From the NCBI RefSeq assembly GCF_003952525.1, contig NZ_CP034451.1, positions 1,860,001-1,924,000 on the forward strand: a stretch of DNA of 64,000 bases, in the 5' to 3' direction. The notes under the pieces are model-generated. The model did not search any database, had not been told where the DNA came from, and was given only the letters and a program-made list of their open reading frames with translations. The first letter of the stretch is position 1. Each line of letters starts with the position of its first letter. The position numbers and the translations under genes are program-made. Positions 27,604 through 36,448 of the stretch are shown here, piece after piece. The stretch comes from Mesorhizobium sp. M3A.F.Ca.ET.080.04.2.1 (lineage in GTDB: Bacteria; Pseudomonadota; Alphaproteobacteria; Rhizobiales; Rhizobiaceae).

Positions 27604-28764
27604 TCATGGCGATTTTGGCGCAGCCGACCAGGCGATGACGCCGGACACCAGCAAAGCCACCGCCGCCATCAAGGAGGCAAGCACGTAATCGCCAGCGGCT
27701 TGGGCAAGCAGGCCGGCGGCGATCGGGCCGATGATCTGGCCGACGCCGAAGGCGGCGGTCATGACCGCAAAGATGCGGCGCGGCGCCTGAGGCGCGAGCT
27801 GCCTAGCCGCCTGCAGGCCGAGCGCGGTGATGGCGATGAAGGTGCCGCCGACGAGGACGCCGGCAATCAGCGGTCCAGCGGAGCCTTTGACGACGACACT
27901 CGCGGCGACGCCGACCACCTCGACCAGGCAGCTCGCGACGTAAGCGGCGTAGAGCCCGATCCTGCCGGCGAGCTTCTGCCAGAACCAGACAGAGGGAAAA
28001 CCGGCCAAGCCGGCGACCATCCAGACCGCGGCCTCGAAGACGCGACCGCCGCCGCCCTGGCGTACGATGGCGACGAGGAAGGTCGCGGTCACCACATAGC
28101 CGAAACCGAACAACCCGTAGGCGAGGATCATCTTACCCAGCGACCTGTCCTTGGGCAGCGCCGGCTCGGGCCCGTCCACGCCGTTGGCCGGCGTGGCGGA
28201 CCCTGCAAGCAGCGCGACGAGGAGCAGGCCGACGGCAGAGATTGCTCCCGACCACAGCCAGCCAGCGGACCAGACGGCATGTTCGGTGACGAGGACGGCC
28301 AGCAGCGCCGAGGACGCGGCTATGCCCAGACCGACGCCGCCGAAGTGCAGCGCCTGCAAATCGCTCCGGCCGGCAGCGGCAAGATGGCTGAAGACGATCG
28401 ACGCCATGAACACCATGACGAAGGCGCTGGCGAGGCCGGCGAGAAAACGGATGACGAGAAAGGCCACCATCGTCCCGGTCAATCCCATGAGGCCCGCAAG
28501 AATGGCGCTGGCGGCGAGGCTCGCAAACATCAGCGTGCGCTCTCGCCCGTGCGCCCAGCCGCCGGCCGCGGCGAGCGCGCCGATCAAATAGCCGAGATAG
28601 TTGGCTGAGGCGATCCAGCCGGCGTCGGCCGGCGTCAGATGCAACTCATCCATCATGCCGGGCAGGATCGGCGTGTAGACGAAACGGCCGATGCCCATGG
28701 CGACGGCAAGCGCAACCATGCCTGCAAGGGCGAGGCGCAAGGGAGTGGGCGAGGCCAAGTTCAT
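27604..28764 (-). CDS. YbfB/YjiJ-family MFS transporter
   Basis: A 386-residue permease with about 12 membrane helices. The N-terminus reads LRLALAGMVALAVAMGIGRFVYTPILPGMM, the signature of the YbfB/YjiJ group, and the LGYLIGALAAAGG helix follows. Substrate unknown. ATG 28764 begins MNLASPTPLRLALAG; a longer frame from 28800 exists. A perfect 7-7-7 inverted repeat lies at 28769-28789, right upstream of this start. Confidence 0.88.
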   Translation of the reverse strand: MNLASPTPLRLALAGMVALAVAMGIGRFVYTPILPGMMDELHLTPADAGWIASANYLGYLIGALAAAGGWAHGRERTLMFASLAASAILAGLMGLTGTMVAFLVIRFLAGLASAFVMVFMASIVFSHLAAAGRSDLQALHFGGVGLGIAASSALLAVLVTEHAVWSAGWLWSGAISAVGLLLVALLAGSATPANGVDGPEPALPKDRSLGKMILAYGLFGFGYVVTATFLVAIVRQGGGGRVFEAAVWMVAGLAGFPSVWFWQKLAGRIGLYAAYVASCLVEVVGVAASVVVKGSAGPLIAGVLVGGTFIAITALGLQAARQLAPQAPRRIFAVMTAAFGVGQIIGPIAAGLLAQAAGDYVLASLMAAVALLVSGVIAWSAAPKSP

Positions 28765-28768
28765 TGCA

Positions 28769-28789
28769 GCGCACAATAAGTGTGTGCGC
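28769..28789. promoter_or_regulatory. Operator-like palindrome at the MFS gene start
   Basis: GCGCACA-ATAAGTG-TGTGCGC is a perfect 7-bp inverted repeat five bases upstream of the MFS ATG. The right position for a repressor site; the regulator is not identified. Confidence 0.5.
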
Positions 28790-28852
28790 AGGCGAAACAA
28801 TGCGCTTGCGTTGGGCCAGTACTGCCGCCCTTCGCCCCGCTCGAGGCCGCAG

Positions 28853-29050
28853 TCAGCGGCAGGCCGTCTCGTAGGCCGTGCGACCGGCCGTCAGCCGGAA
28901 CGGCATGTCGCCAAGCTCGCGTTCCGACATCGTGTCGAGTACCGGATGCGACAGTGGATCGACGACCCAGCCAGCGATCTCGCTCTCATCACGCCGGCCT
29001 CGTCGCGGTCCGGGCACCGAGAGCGTCTTCAGAAAAGATAAAATCTTCAT
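28853..29050 (-). CDS. DUF1127-like small protein
   Basis: A 65-residue protein beginning MKILSFLKTL, with a basic stretch and then DPLSHPVLDTMSERELGDMPF, which resembles the DPLSHP...MS.REL.DLPF core of small DUF1127-related proteins in Rhizobiales. Those can act in RNA-linked or metabolic regulation, but no role can be assigned here. It is divergent from the LysR gene at 29150 with a 99-bp shared promoter region. Confidence 0.7.
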   Translation of the reverse strand: MKILSFLKTLSVPGPRRGRRDESEIAGWVVDPLSHPVLDTMSERELGDMPFRLTAGRTAYETACR

Positions 29051-29149
29051 CCGAACACCTCCAATGTTGGTCCCTAGACCTCAACAAAATCGGCCTCCCC
29101 TCGCCCCGTTTCAATTGAGATTTCGCCCCAAGCGGTTTAGAAAAACTGA

Positions 29150-30064
29150 ATGGCAATGTTGAACCGTGTCCATCTCAACGGCCTGCGCGCCGTCGAAACC
29201 GCCGCTCGGCTTGGATCGCTTGCCGCCGCGGCGGCCGAGCTCAACGTCTCGGTCAGCGCCGTCAGCCAGCAGATCAAGCGCACGGAAGACCAGCTCGGTC
29301 AGGCGCTGTTCGAACGAACGCCGGGCGGGCTGGTGCCGACGGAGTTCGGCACCGTCTTCACGGCCCGGCTGAGCGCCGGCTTTCGCGAGCTCGCGCAAGC
29401 GGTGGCGCTGGCCGACGAGACGAGCCAATGTACGCTGGTGGTATCGGTGGCGCCGGCCTTCGCCTCGAAATGGCTGCTGCCCCGGCTGTCGCGACATTTC
29501 GCCCGCCACCCCAGCGTGCTCTTGCGCATCGACGCCTCGGGGAGGATCGCCGATCTCGACCGTTCCGACATCGACGTCGCGATCCGGATGGGCGACGGCA
29601 AATGGCCGGAGGTGCGTGCGGAGCTTTTGCTTGCGCAAGAGATCTTCCCGGTCTGCGCTCCCGCGATTGCAGCCAGGCTGAAATCGATCGAGGATCTCGC
29701 CACGACCTGCGCCATCACCGACGAGCGCTCGATGATCAGCTGGGACAGTTGGTTCGAGGCGGCAGGCGCAAAGCCGGTCACCTTCCAGAAAGGCGCGCGT
29801 TTCACCGACCCGATGCTTTGCCTGGAATCGGCCATCGCCGGCCATGGCGTGATGCTTGCCTGGCAATTGCTGACCGCCGATGCACTTGCCGATGGGCGAC
29901 TGGTCGCGCCCTTCGGCGTGCGTGCCGAGAGCGGGCTGGGTTACTGGCTGGTAACCTCGGCTACAAAAAGCGAAAGCCGCAAGGTGCGCGATTTCAAAGT
30001 CTGGATCCGCGAAGAGATCGAAGCGACGATGGCGCAGTTCCGGGCGTTGGACAGCGCCGTCTGA
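29150..30064 (+). CDS. LysR family transcriptional regulator (GcvA-like)
   Basis: A 304-residue LysR protein. The winged HTH occupies residues 8-65 (LNGLRAVETAARLGSLAAAAAELNVSVSAVSQQIKRTEDQLG), followed by the PBP2 effector domain (LLLRIDASGRIADLDRSDIDVAIRMGDGKW, as in GcvA/AmpR-like members). It may regulate itself, the divergent small protein or the downstream aminopeptidase gene; the ligand is unknown. ATG at 29156 is an alternative start. Confidence 0.93.
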   Translation: MAMLNRVHLNGLRAVETAARLGSLAAAAAELNVSVSAVSQQIKRTEDQLGQALFERTPGGLVPTEFGTVFTARLSAGFRELAQAVALADETSQCTLVVSVAPAFASKWLLPRLSRHFARHPSVLLRIDASGRIADLDRSDIDVAIRMGDGKWPEVRAELLLAQEIFPVCAPAIAARLKSIEDLATTCAITDERSMISWDSWFEAAGAKPVTFQKGARFTDPMLCLESAIAGHGVMLAWQLLTADALADGRLVAPFGVRAESGLGYWLVTSATKSESRKVRDFKVWIREEIEATMAQFRALDSAV

Positions 30065-30141
30065 CCCAGTCGATCGCGGTGGAAAGGCCAGCCGCACCGG
30101 TCTATGTAAGGATCAGTCCCACAATCACGGCAGGCAGGATC

Positions 30142-31398
30142 ATGACCACACATTCGCGCGGCGTCTCGGCAACCATCGACCCGGTAAAGCTCGACAGGCT
30201 GGCCGAGGTCGCCGTCAAGGTCGGGCTGCAGCTGCAGCCGGGACAGGATCTGGTGCTGACGTCGTCGATCGCGGCACTGCCGCTGACACGGCGCATCGTC
30301 GAGCATGCCTACAAGGCCGGCGCCGGGCTGGTGACGCCGATCTTCAACGACGACGAGATCACGCTGGCCCGCTTCCGCCACGGTACCGATGCCGGCTTCG
30401 ATCGCGCCGCCGACTGGCTCTACGAAGGCATGGCGAAAGCCTTCGCCAACAACGCGGCGCGGCTCGCGGTGCGCGGCGAGGACCCGTCGCTGCTGTCAGC
30501 GCAGGACCCGGCCAAAGTGGCGCGCGCCAACAAGGCGAACTCGATGGCCTATCGGCCGGCGCTGGAGAAGATCACCGGCTTCGACATCAACTGGAACATC
30601 GTCGCCTATCCCGACCTTGCCTGGGCGCGCCAAGTGTTTCCGGGCGAGGCCGACGACGTCGCCGTGGCGAAGCTCGCCGAAGCCATCTTCTCGGCTTCGC
30701 GTGTGGACGTCGAAGATCCGATCGGCAACTGGCGGGCCCACAACGCGGCGCTGGCCGAGCGCACCAAATGGCTGAACGAGCACAATTTTCACGCACTGCA
30801 TTTCACCGGGCCGGGCACCGACCTGACGGTCGGGCTGGCGGAGGGCCATGAATGGATGGGCGGCGCCTCGACCGCCAAGAACGGCATCACCTGCAACCCG
30901 AACATCCCGACCGAGGAAGTTTTCACCACACCGCATGCAAGGCGGGTCGAGGGCCACGTCTGCTCGACCAAGCCGCTCTCCTACCAGGGCACGCTGATCG
31001 ATGAGATATCGGTGCGCTTCGAAGGTGGGCGGATCGTCGAGGCCAAGGCCGCCAAGGGCGAGGATGTCTTGAAGAAGGTCCTGGACACCGACGAGGGCGC
31101 GCGCCGGCTCGGCGAGGTGGCGCTGGTGCCGCATTCCTCGCCGATCTCGAAGAGCGGGCTGTTGTTCTTCAACACGCTGTTCGACGAGAACGCAGCCTGC
31201 CACATCGCGCTCGGGCAGTGCTATTCGAAGTGCTTCGTCAACGGCGCCTCGCTTACTCCGGAGGAGATCGCCGAGCGCGGCGGCAACAAGAGTTTCATCC
31301 ACATCGACTGGATGATCGGCTCGGACAAGATCGACATTGACGGCGTCACCAGGGACGGCAGCCGCGTGCCGGTCATGCGCGAGGGCGAATGGGCCTAA
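30142..31398 (+). CDS. M29 family aminopeptidase
   Basis: Co/Zn-dependent aminopeptidase related to aminopeptidase T. The 418-residue protein has FTGPGTDLTVGLAEGHEWMGG and NIPTEEVFTTPHARRVEGHVCSTKPL, where the Glu and His ligands lie, then LGEVALVPHSSPISKSGLLFFNTLFDENAACHIALG and SFIHIDWMIGSDKIDIDG with the remaining His/Asp ligands. The ATG at 30142 follows GCAGGA. The much longer frame from 29428 overlaps the LysR gene and is not credible. Confidence 0.94.
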   Translation: MTTHSRGVSATIDPVKLDRLAEVAVKVGLQLQPGQDLVLTSSIAALPLTRRIVEHAYKAGAGLVTPIFNDDEITLARFRHGTDAGFDRAADWLYEGMAKAFANNAARLAVRGEDPSLLSAQDPAKVARANKANSMAYRPALEKITGFDINWNIVAYPDLAWARQVFPGEADDVAVAKLAEAIFSASRVDVEDPIGNWRAHNAALAERTKWLNEHNFHALHFTGPGTDLTVGLAEGHEWMGGASTAKNGITCNPNIPTEEVFTTPHARRVEGHVCSTKPLSYQGTLIDEISVRFEGGRIVEAKAAKGEDVLKKVLDTDEGARRLGEVALVPHSSPISKSGLLFFNTLFDENAACHIALGQCYSKCFVNGASLTPEEIAERGGNKSFIHIDWMIGSDKIDIDGVTRDGSRVPVMREGEWA

Positions 31399-31414
31399 AG
31401 CGGACTCGGTGCTT

Positions 31415-31440
31415 GCGCAATTCCGGACAGAAAACCGCTA
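31415..31440 (+). repeat. Family A half repeat, copy 4
   Basis: Only the left arm is recognisable: GCGCAATTCCGGACAGAAAACCGC. It lies just upstream of the SD of the DUF488 gene, so one arm may have been lost or replaced. Confidence 0.6.
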
Positions 31441-31454
31441 TACAAGGAGGCGTC

Positions 31455-31808
31455 GTGGCCTTCGACATTGCCGTTAAGCGCATTTACGAGGCGCCGGATA
31501 AAGCCGATGGCCAGCGGGTGCTGGTCGACCGCATCTGGCCGCGTGGCGTTGCCAAGAAGGACGCCGCGCTGGCGCTGTGGCTGAAGGAGGTCGCGCCGAG
31601 CGACGCATTGCGCAAGTGGTTCGGGCATGATCCGGAGCGCTGGGCGGAGTTTCAGAAGCGGTACCGCGTGGAGCTTGACCGCAACGAGGAGGCGGTGGCT
31701 GAGCTGCGCGGCCTGCTTCGGAACGGCAAAGTGACGCTGCTCTACGGCGCGCATGACGAGGCGCATAATAATGCGGTGGCGCTGGCTGAGTATTTGCGAG
31801 GTGCGTGA
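31455..31808 (+). CDS. DUF488 family protein
   Basis: A 117-residue protein beginning with GTG behind AAGGAGG (five bases). It has IAVKRIYEAPDKADGQRVLVDRIWPRGVAK, the family signature, then LWLKEVAPSDALRKWFGHDPERWAEFQKRY and VTLLYGAHDEAHNNAVAL. Function unknown; some relatives are linked to heavy-metal or stress regions. The in-frame start at 31389 overlaps the aminopeptidase stop and lacks an SD. Confidence 0.93.
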   Translation: MAFDIAVKRIYEAPDKADGQRVLVDRIWPRGVAKKDAALALWLKEVAPSDALRKWFGHDPERWAEFQKRYRVELDRNEEAVAELRGLLRNGKVTLLYGAHDEAHNNAVALAEYLRGA

Positions 31809-31849
31809 GCTGACAGCGTTAGCGACTGGCGAAGGCCGACGCGACGGCC

Positions 31850-32017
31850 GATCTCCCCCCTTGCGGGGGAGATGCCCGGCAGGGCAGAGGGGGGTGCTGG
31901 CCCGCCGACCTCTCAAGCGTTCATTGTCGATTCGAACTGGAACACGTTCAACCAACGTCGCGTTCCTTCACACCCCCCTCTGACCTGCCGGCCATCTCCC
32001 CCGCAAGGGGGGAGATT
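31850..32017. repeat. Family B long palindromic element, intergenic
   Basis: The left hairpin ATCTCCCCCCTTGCGGGGGAGAT (31851-31873) is mirrored by the right hairpin at 31994-32016, and GGGCAGAGGGGGGTG pairs with CACCCCCCTCTGACC. It fills the gap between the convergent DUF488 and ArsC-like genes. The centre differs from the copies at 3887 and 18323. Confidence 0.8.
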
Positions 32018-32038
32018 GGCAGCTTCGCCGTCCTGCCC

Positions 32039-32386
32039 CTACTTCACCGCCTCCCCATATACCTCCGCTTTGAACCCAACCAGCAGCCGCTCACCAACCT
32101 CCAGCACGGGGCGCTTGATCATGGTCGGCTTGGCCAGCATCAGTGCCTTGGCCTTGTTCTCGTCGAGCGATTCCTTGTCCCCCTCCGGCAACTCGCGAAA
32201 GGTCGTGCTGCCCTTGTTGAGCAGCTTTTCCCAGCCGACCTTGCCGACCCAGCCGTTCAGCCTCTCCGCTTCGATCCCTTCGGCGCGATAATCATGGAAG
32301 CGGTAGGGGATGTCGTGGCTCTCCAGCCAGACACGCGCCTTCTTGATCGTGTCGCAGGTGGTGATGCCGTACATGGTGATCGTCAA
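32039..32386 (-). CDS. ArsC/Spx family reductase-like protein
   Basis: A thioredoxin-fold protein of the ArsC/YffB group, 115 residues from a TTG at 32386 that has GAGGAG six bases upstream; ATG at 32374 (111 residues) is the alternative. The N-terminus MYGITTCDTIKKARVWL carries the single active-site Cys of the family. The KRPVLEVGERLLVGF motif is near the C-terminus. YffB-type members are of unclear redox role; arsenate reduction is not implied. Confidence 0.9.
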   Translation of the reverse strand: MTITMYGITTCDTIKKARVWLESHDIPYRFHDYRAEGIEAERLNGWVGKVGWEKLLNKGSTTFRELPEGDKESLDENKAKALMLAKPTMIKRPVLEVGERLLVGFKAEVYGEAVK

Positions 32387-32486
32387 CAGGAACTCCTCGG
32401 CGTATTGCATTCGCCGGCACCCTAAGACCGGCCTTTGCCCATTGCCAGCGGCTCGGATGAATTTTGGACTTCCAGTGGATGCAGGT

Positions 32487-33476
32487 CTATTTCGAAGCCG
32501 GATAGCACCCGCGTTCGATGGCGAGGCGCCGCACCAGCGCCAGCACGGTGTCGATGGTCGGCGTCGGCCTGCCGGTCAGGCGGCCGAGTTCCTGCACGGC
32601 GCTCACCAGCGCATCGATCTCCATCGGGCGGCCACGCTCGAGGTCCTGCAGCATCGACGTCTTGTGCTGACCGACATCGCCGGCGCCCTTGATGCGCCGA
32701 TCGACGGGAATGGGAAAGCGCACGCCGAGGCTGTCGCCGATCGCCTGCGCTTCCAGCATCATGGCGCGAGCGACAGCGCGCACGCTGTCGTCGGCGACGA
32801 TCGACGCAAGCGTGCTGCCGGTCAGCGCCGAGATCGGGTTGAAGGAGAGATTGCCCCAGAGCTTAACCCAGATCTCCGAGCGGATGTCCTCGCGGACCGG
32901 CGCCTGCAGCCCGGCCTTGATCATTTCGCGCGCGAGCGCTGCGACACGCTCGCTCTTGCGGCCCGAGGGCTCGCCGAGCGAAAAGCGCGTGCCCTCGACA
33001 TGGCGGATCAGGCCGGGCGCGTCGACTTCCACAGCCGGATAGACGACGGAGCCGATGACGCGCTGCGGCCCGATACGCTCCCAGATCGTTCCGCCGGGAT
33101 CGACCGCATCGAGGCGCGTGCCTTCGAGCGCGTCTCCGGCCTTGTAGAAGTACCACCAAGGCACGCCGTTCTGCATGGTGACGACGGCCGTTCCCTCGCC
33201 CAGCAGCGGCGCGATCTCGCCCAGCGCCGGCGCCAGCGAATGCGCCTTCAGCGCCAGCACGACATAGTCCTGCGCGCCGAGTTCCTCGGCCCTTGCAGTC
33301 GCCTTTACCCGCGCGACAGTTTCCTTGCCATCTTCGATCAGGCAAAGCCCATTTGCCTTGATTGCTTCGAGATGCGCACCGCGGGCCACGATCGACAGAT
33401 CGACGCGGCCCGCAATCGCCAGCTTGGCGGCGAGGTAGCCGCCGATCGCGCCGGCGCCGAAGACAGTGACGCGCAT
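32487..33476 (-). CDS. 2-dehydropantoate 2-reductase family protein
   Basis: NADPH-dependent ketopantoate-reductase fold of 329 residues. The Rossmann motif is at the very N-terminus (VTVFGAGAIGGYLAAKLA), TMQNGVP is the family motif near residue 100, and KLWGNLSFNPISALTG carries the catalytic Lys. Its ATG overlaps the stop of the acyl-CoA synthetase gene (TGATG), so in this location it may act on a catabolic keto acid rather than in pantothenate synthesis. Confidence 0.92.
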   Translation of the reverse strand: MRVTVFGAGAIGGYLAAKLAIAGRVDLSIVARGAHLEAIKANGLCLIEDGKETVARVKATARAEELGAQDYVVLALKAHSLAPALGEIAPLLGEGTAVVTMQNGVPWWYFYKAGDALEGTRLDAVDPGGTIWERIGPQRVIGSVVYPAVEVDAPGLIRHVEGTRFSLGEPSGRKSERVAALAREMIKAGLQAPVREDIRSEIWVKLWGNLSFNPISALTGSTLASIVADDSVRAVARAMMLEAQAIGDSLGVRFPIPVDRRIKGAGDVGQHKTSMLQDLERGRPMEIDALVSAVQELGRLTGRPTPTIDTVLALVRRLAIERGCYPASK

Positions 33477-34978
33477 CAGCCGAGGCCGAGCTTGGCGGCA
33501 AGGCCGATGCGCTGCAGCTTGCCGGTCGCTCCCTTGGGGATCTCATCCAGGATCACCACCTTGCGCGGCACCTTGAAATCGGCAAGCCGCGTCGCGGCGA
33601 AGCCGCGAATCTCTGCCTCGCTGGCGCTCTGGCCCTCGCGCAGCACGACCGCCGCGGCGACCTCCTCGCCGAGTTTGTCATGCGGCATGGCGAAGGTGAC
33701 GACCTGCGCCACCGCCGGGTGATCCATCAGCACGCCGTCGACCTCGAGCGGCGAGATCTTCTCGCCGCCGCGGTTGATGATTTCCTTCAGCCGGCCGGTG
33801 ACGCGCAAGTAATTGTCCTCGTCGAGCACGCCCTGGTCGCCGGTGTGGAACCAGCCATGGGCAAAGGCACTGGCATTGGCGTCAGGATTTTTCTCGTAGC
33901 CGGCGGTGACGTTCGGGCCGCGGATGACGATCTCGCCGATCTCGCCGGCTTTGAGCAGCCGACCGTCCGGCGCCATGACGGCGACTTCCGGTCCGGCGGC
34001 TGCGCCGACGCTGCCCGGCTTGCGCCGGCCGGGCGGCAGGCGGTTGGAGGCCATCTGATGCGCGGCCTCGGTCATGCCGTAGGATTCGATTACCGGGCAA
34101 CCGAAGGTCGCCTCCAGCTCGGCCATCACCTGGGCCGGCAGGGAGGCGGACGAGGAGCGAATGAAACGCAAGCTTGCCTCGGCCAATTGCTCGGGATTGC
34201 GCGCGGCGCGCGGCAGGATCGCCTGGTGCATGGTCGGCACGGCCGTGTACCAGCTCGGCTTGGCCTCGGAGAGCCACTGGAAGAAGCGCAGCGCGTTGAA
34301 GCCGGGGGTGCAGAAGACGCTGCCGCCGGCGGCCAGCGAGGACAGCACCGCCGCGACCAAACCGTGGATGTGGAAGAGCGGCATGATGTTGAGGCAGCGG
34401 TCGTCCGGGGCCAGGCCGAGCGTCGCGCCGATATGCGCGGCCGAAGCGGCAAGGTTGGCATGGCTGAGCGGCACCAGCTTGGGGCGCGACGTGGTGCCTG
34501 ACGTATGCAAAAGAAGCGCCGTGTCGCCCTCCTCGGCCAGTCCGGATGCGACCGCCGGCCCGACCGGATCGCCATCGATCGTGAAGACGCCCGCCGGAGC
34601 ACCCTCCGGCACGAGCAGACGCAGCACAGGGATGCCGAGGCGCGCGGCGACCTCGACCGCTGGCCCCTGCTCGTCCCTATCGACCAGGATCGCCTTGACG
34701 CCGATATCGCTGAGATAGAAATCGAACTCGTCGGCCCGATAGGCCGGATTGAGCGGCGCCGTCGAGGCAGCCGCAGCCACCGCGATGAAGGCGGTCGCCA
34801 TCTCCGGTCCGTTGGGCATCACGATCGCGACCCGGTCACCGCGGCCGATGCCAAGCGCGTTGAGCCGGGTCGTCGTCTCCTGGATCAACCGGCGCAATCC
34901 GCCATGCGAGAGGGTTGTCCGGCCGGGTGCGGAAATCGCCGGCGCGCCATCTGCGGCTGCGACGATCCGCGCGATCAT
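33476..34978 (-). CDS. Acyl-CoA synthetase (AMP-dependent ligase, oxalyl-CoA synthetase-like)
   Basis: ATP-dependent acyl-CoA ligase of 500 residues. ANL-superfamily motifs in order: LLLHTSGTTSRPKLVPLSH (P-loop), PLFHIHGL, ESYGMTEAAHQMASN, WFHTGDQGVLDED, GRLKEIINRGGEKISPLEVD, and the catalytic Lys of GATGKLQR near the C-terminus. The HIHGL and SYGMTEAAHQMASN segments resemble the oxalyl-CoA synthetase (AAE3/FadD-like) subgroup. ATG 34978 starts 11 bp after the FAH-family stop; coupled downstream to the PanE-like gene. Confidence 0.92.
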   Translation of the reverse strand: MIARIVAAADGAPAISAPGRTTLSHGGLRRLIQETTTRLNALGIGRGDRVAIVMPNGPEMATAFIAVAAAASTAPLNPAYRADEFDFYLSDIGVKAILVDRDEQGPAVEVAARLGIPVLRLLVPEGAPAGVFTIDGDPVGPAVASGLAEEGDTALLLHTSGTTSRPKLVPLSHANLAASAAHIGATLGLAPDDRCLNIMPLFHIHGLVAAVLSSLAAGGSVFCTPGFNALRFFQWLSEAKPSWYTAVPTMHQAILPRAARNPEQLAEASLRFIRSSSASLPAQVMAELEATFGCPVIESYGMTEAAHQMASNRLPPGRRKPGSVGAAAGPEVAVMAPDGRLLKAGEIGEIVIRGPNVTAGYEKNPDANASAFAHGWFHTGDQGVLDEDNYLRVTGRLKEIINRGGEKISPLEVDGVLMDHPAVAQVVTFAMPHDKLGEEVAAAVVLREGQSASEAEIRGFAATRLADFKVPRKVVILDEIPKGATGKLQRIGLAAKLGLG

Positions 34979-34988
34979 CGATTTCGTT

Positions 34989-35687
34989 TCAGACAACCTT
35001 GACCTCAATGTCGCCGACGCTGTCGATATGGCCGGTGAGAATGTCGCCGCGCTGAACCGCGCCGACGCCGGACGGCGTCCCCGACAGGATAAGATCTCCG
35101 GGCCTGAGCGTAAACAGGCCCGAAAGATAGCTGATCATTTCGGGAACCTTCCAGATCATCTGATTGAGATCGCCGGTCTGCTTCCGCTGGCCGTTCAGGT
35201 CCAGCCAGATCGCGCCTTGAACGGGATGGCCGATCAAGCTTGCGGGAATCAGAGGGGTGCATGGCGCGGACGCCTCGAACGCCTTGCCGACTTCCCAGGG
35301 CCGGCCGAGATCCTTGGCCACGGCCTGCAGGTCGCGCCGTGTCATGTCGAGGCCGACGCCGTAGCCGAAGACGCAGTCGAGAGCTCTATCGACCGGGATG
35401 TCCTTGCCGCCGCTTTTCAACGCCACCACCAATTCGATCTCATAGTGGACGTCGCTGGACGCCGGCGGATAGGGAAACTCGCCGGATGTGTTGACGTTGT
35501 CGGGGTTCTTCTGGAAGAAAAATGGCGGCTCTTTGTTCGGGTCATGCCCCATCTCCACGGCGTGCGCGGCGTAGTTGCGGCCGACACAATAGACCCGATG
35601 CACCGGAAACAGCTTGTCGGACCGAGCGACCGGGATGGCCGGGATCGGGGTCGGCTCGATTGCGTAGTCTGCGCCGTGAACGTTCAT
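34989..35687 (-). CDS. Fumarylacetoacetate hydrolase family protein (fumarylpyruvate hydrolase-like)
   Basis: A 232-residue FAH-fold protein. VYCVGRNYAAHAVEMG, FFFQKNPDNV, DVHYEIELVVALKSGG (metal-binding Glu residues), FGYGVGLDMTRRDLQ and LSGTPSGVGAVQRGD match the short fumarylpyruvate-hydrolase group. It may cleave or hydrate a C-C bond of a dicarboxylate. No ring-cleavage dioxygenase is nearby, so the pathway is open. Its start overlaps the permease stop (TAATG), tying it to the ABC transporter operon. Confidence 0.92.
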   Translation of the reverse strand: MNVHGADYAIEPTPIPAIPVARSDKLFPVHRVYCVGRNYAAHAVEMGHDPNKEPPFFFQKNPDNVNTSGEFPYPPASSDVHYEIELVVALKSGGKDIPVDRALDCVFGYGVGLDMTRRDLQAVAKDLGRPWEVGKAFEASAPCTPLIPASLIGHPVQGAIWLDLNGQRKQTGDLNQMIWKVPEMISYLSGLFTLRPGDLILSGTPSGVGAVQRGDILTGHIDSVGDIEVKVV

Positions 35688-36439
35688 TATCTTGCTCCTG
35701 CATAATATTCGACTTTGGCTTCGGCCCGCTCGATCAGTTCGGCGACCAGGAGAGCGAAGGCGAAAAGGATGATGGTGAGGGCCCAGAAATCGGCCATGCG
35801 GAAATTGCGCGAAAACGTCTCGAAGAGGGCCCCATAGCCGACGATGGCGACGAGCAGTTGGCCGATCACCACGCCCTTGACGCCGCGGATGAGGCCAAGC
35901 CTTATGCCGGCGAGGATTTCCGGCAGCGCCGCCCAGAGAATGATTTTCAGGTACAACGCCCGCCGCGTGGCGCCATAGCAGCGCGCCATCTCGATAAGCG
36001 ACGGCGAGATGTGCCGGACGCCGGCGCGGGTATCGAGCACGATGATCCAGATCGCAAACAGGAACACCGCCGCGACGATTGTCCTTTCGCCGAAGCCGAA
36101 CAGGATCATCAGCACGGGCACCAGCGCCGAGAGCGGGGCACTGGAAAAAATGTTGACCCACATACCGAGCAAATCGTCTGCGATCTTGACGCGGCCCATA
36201 AGAATGCCGAGCGGCACGCCGATCACGACCGATAGCGCTGTACCGGTGAAAAAGGCACGCAACGTCGTGACCGTCGCGCTCTGCCAGGAGGGCGTCTGCA
36301 CCAGACCGACAGCTGCGCTCAGCACCTCGCTGAGTGGAGGCAGCAGGAAAACCAGGCCGAGCCTGCCGACGATCTCCCACATTGCGCACCAGACAAGCAG
36401 CGACGCCATCATCGGTGCACGGTAGCCGAACAGGATCAT
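35687..36439 (-). CDS. ABC transporter permease (SsuC/TauC type), second permease
   Basis: A 250-residue permease with about six membrane helices; the EAA loop is seen as EMARCYGATRRALYLKIILWAALPEILAGIRLG. With the paired permease at 37254 it forms a heterodimeric channel. The 9-bp gap to the ATPase and the overlap with the FAH-family gene indicate one operon. Confidence 0.9.
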   Translation of the reverse strand: MILFGYRAPMMASLLVWCAMWEIVGRLGLVFLLPPLSEVLSAAVGLVQTPSWQSATVTTLRAFFTGTALSVVIGVPLGILMGRVKIADDLLGMWVNIFSSAPLSALVPVLMILFGFGERTIVAAVFLFAIWIIVLDTRAGVRHISPSLIEMARCYGATRRALYLKIILWAALPEILAGIRLGLIRGVKGVVIGQLLVAIVGYGALFETFSRNFRMADFWALTIILFAFALLVAELIERAEAKVEYYAGAR

Positions 36440-36448
36440 CTCAGGGCC

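Noticed and set aside
29428..31398. A 656-codon open frame that includes the aminopeptidase
   Set aside because: The first 238 codons overlap the LysR gene in another frame, with Arg-rich shadow composition; the aminopeptidase starts at 30142 with a ribosome binding site.
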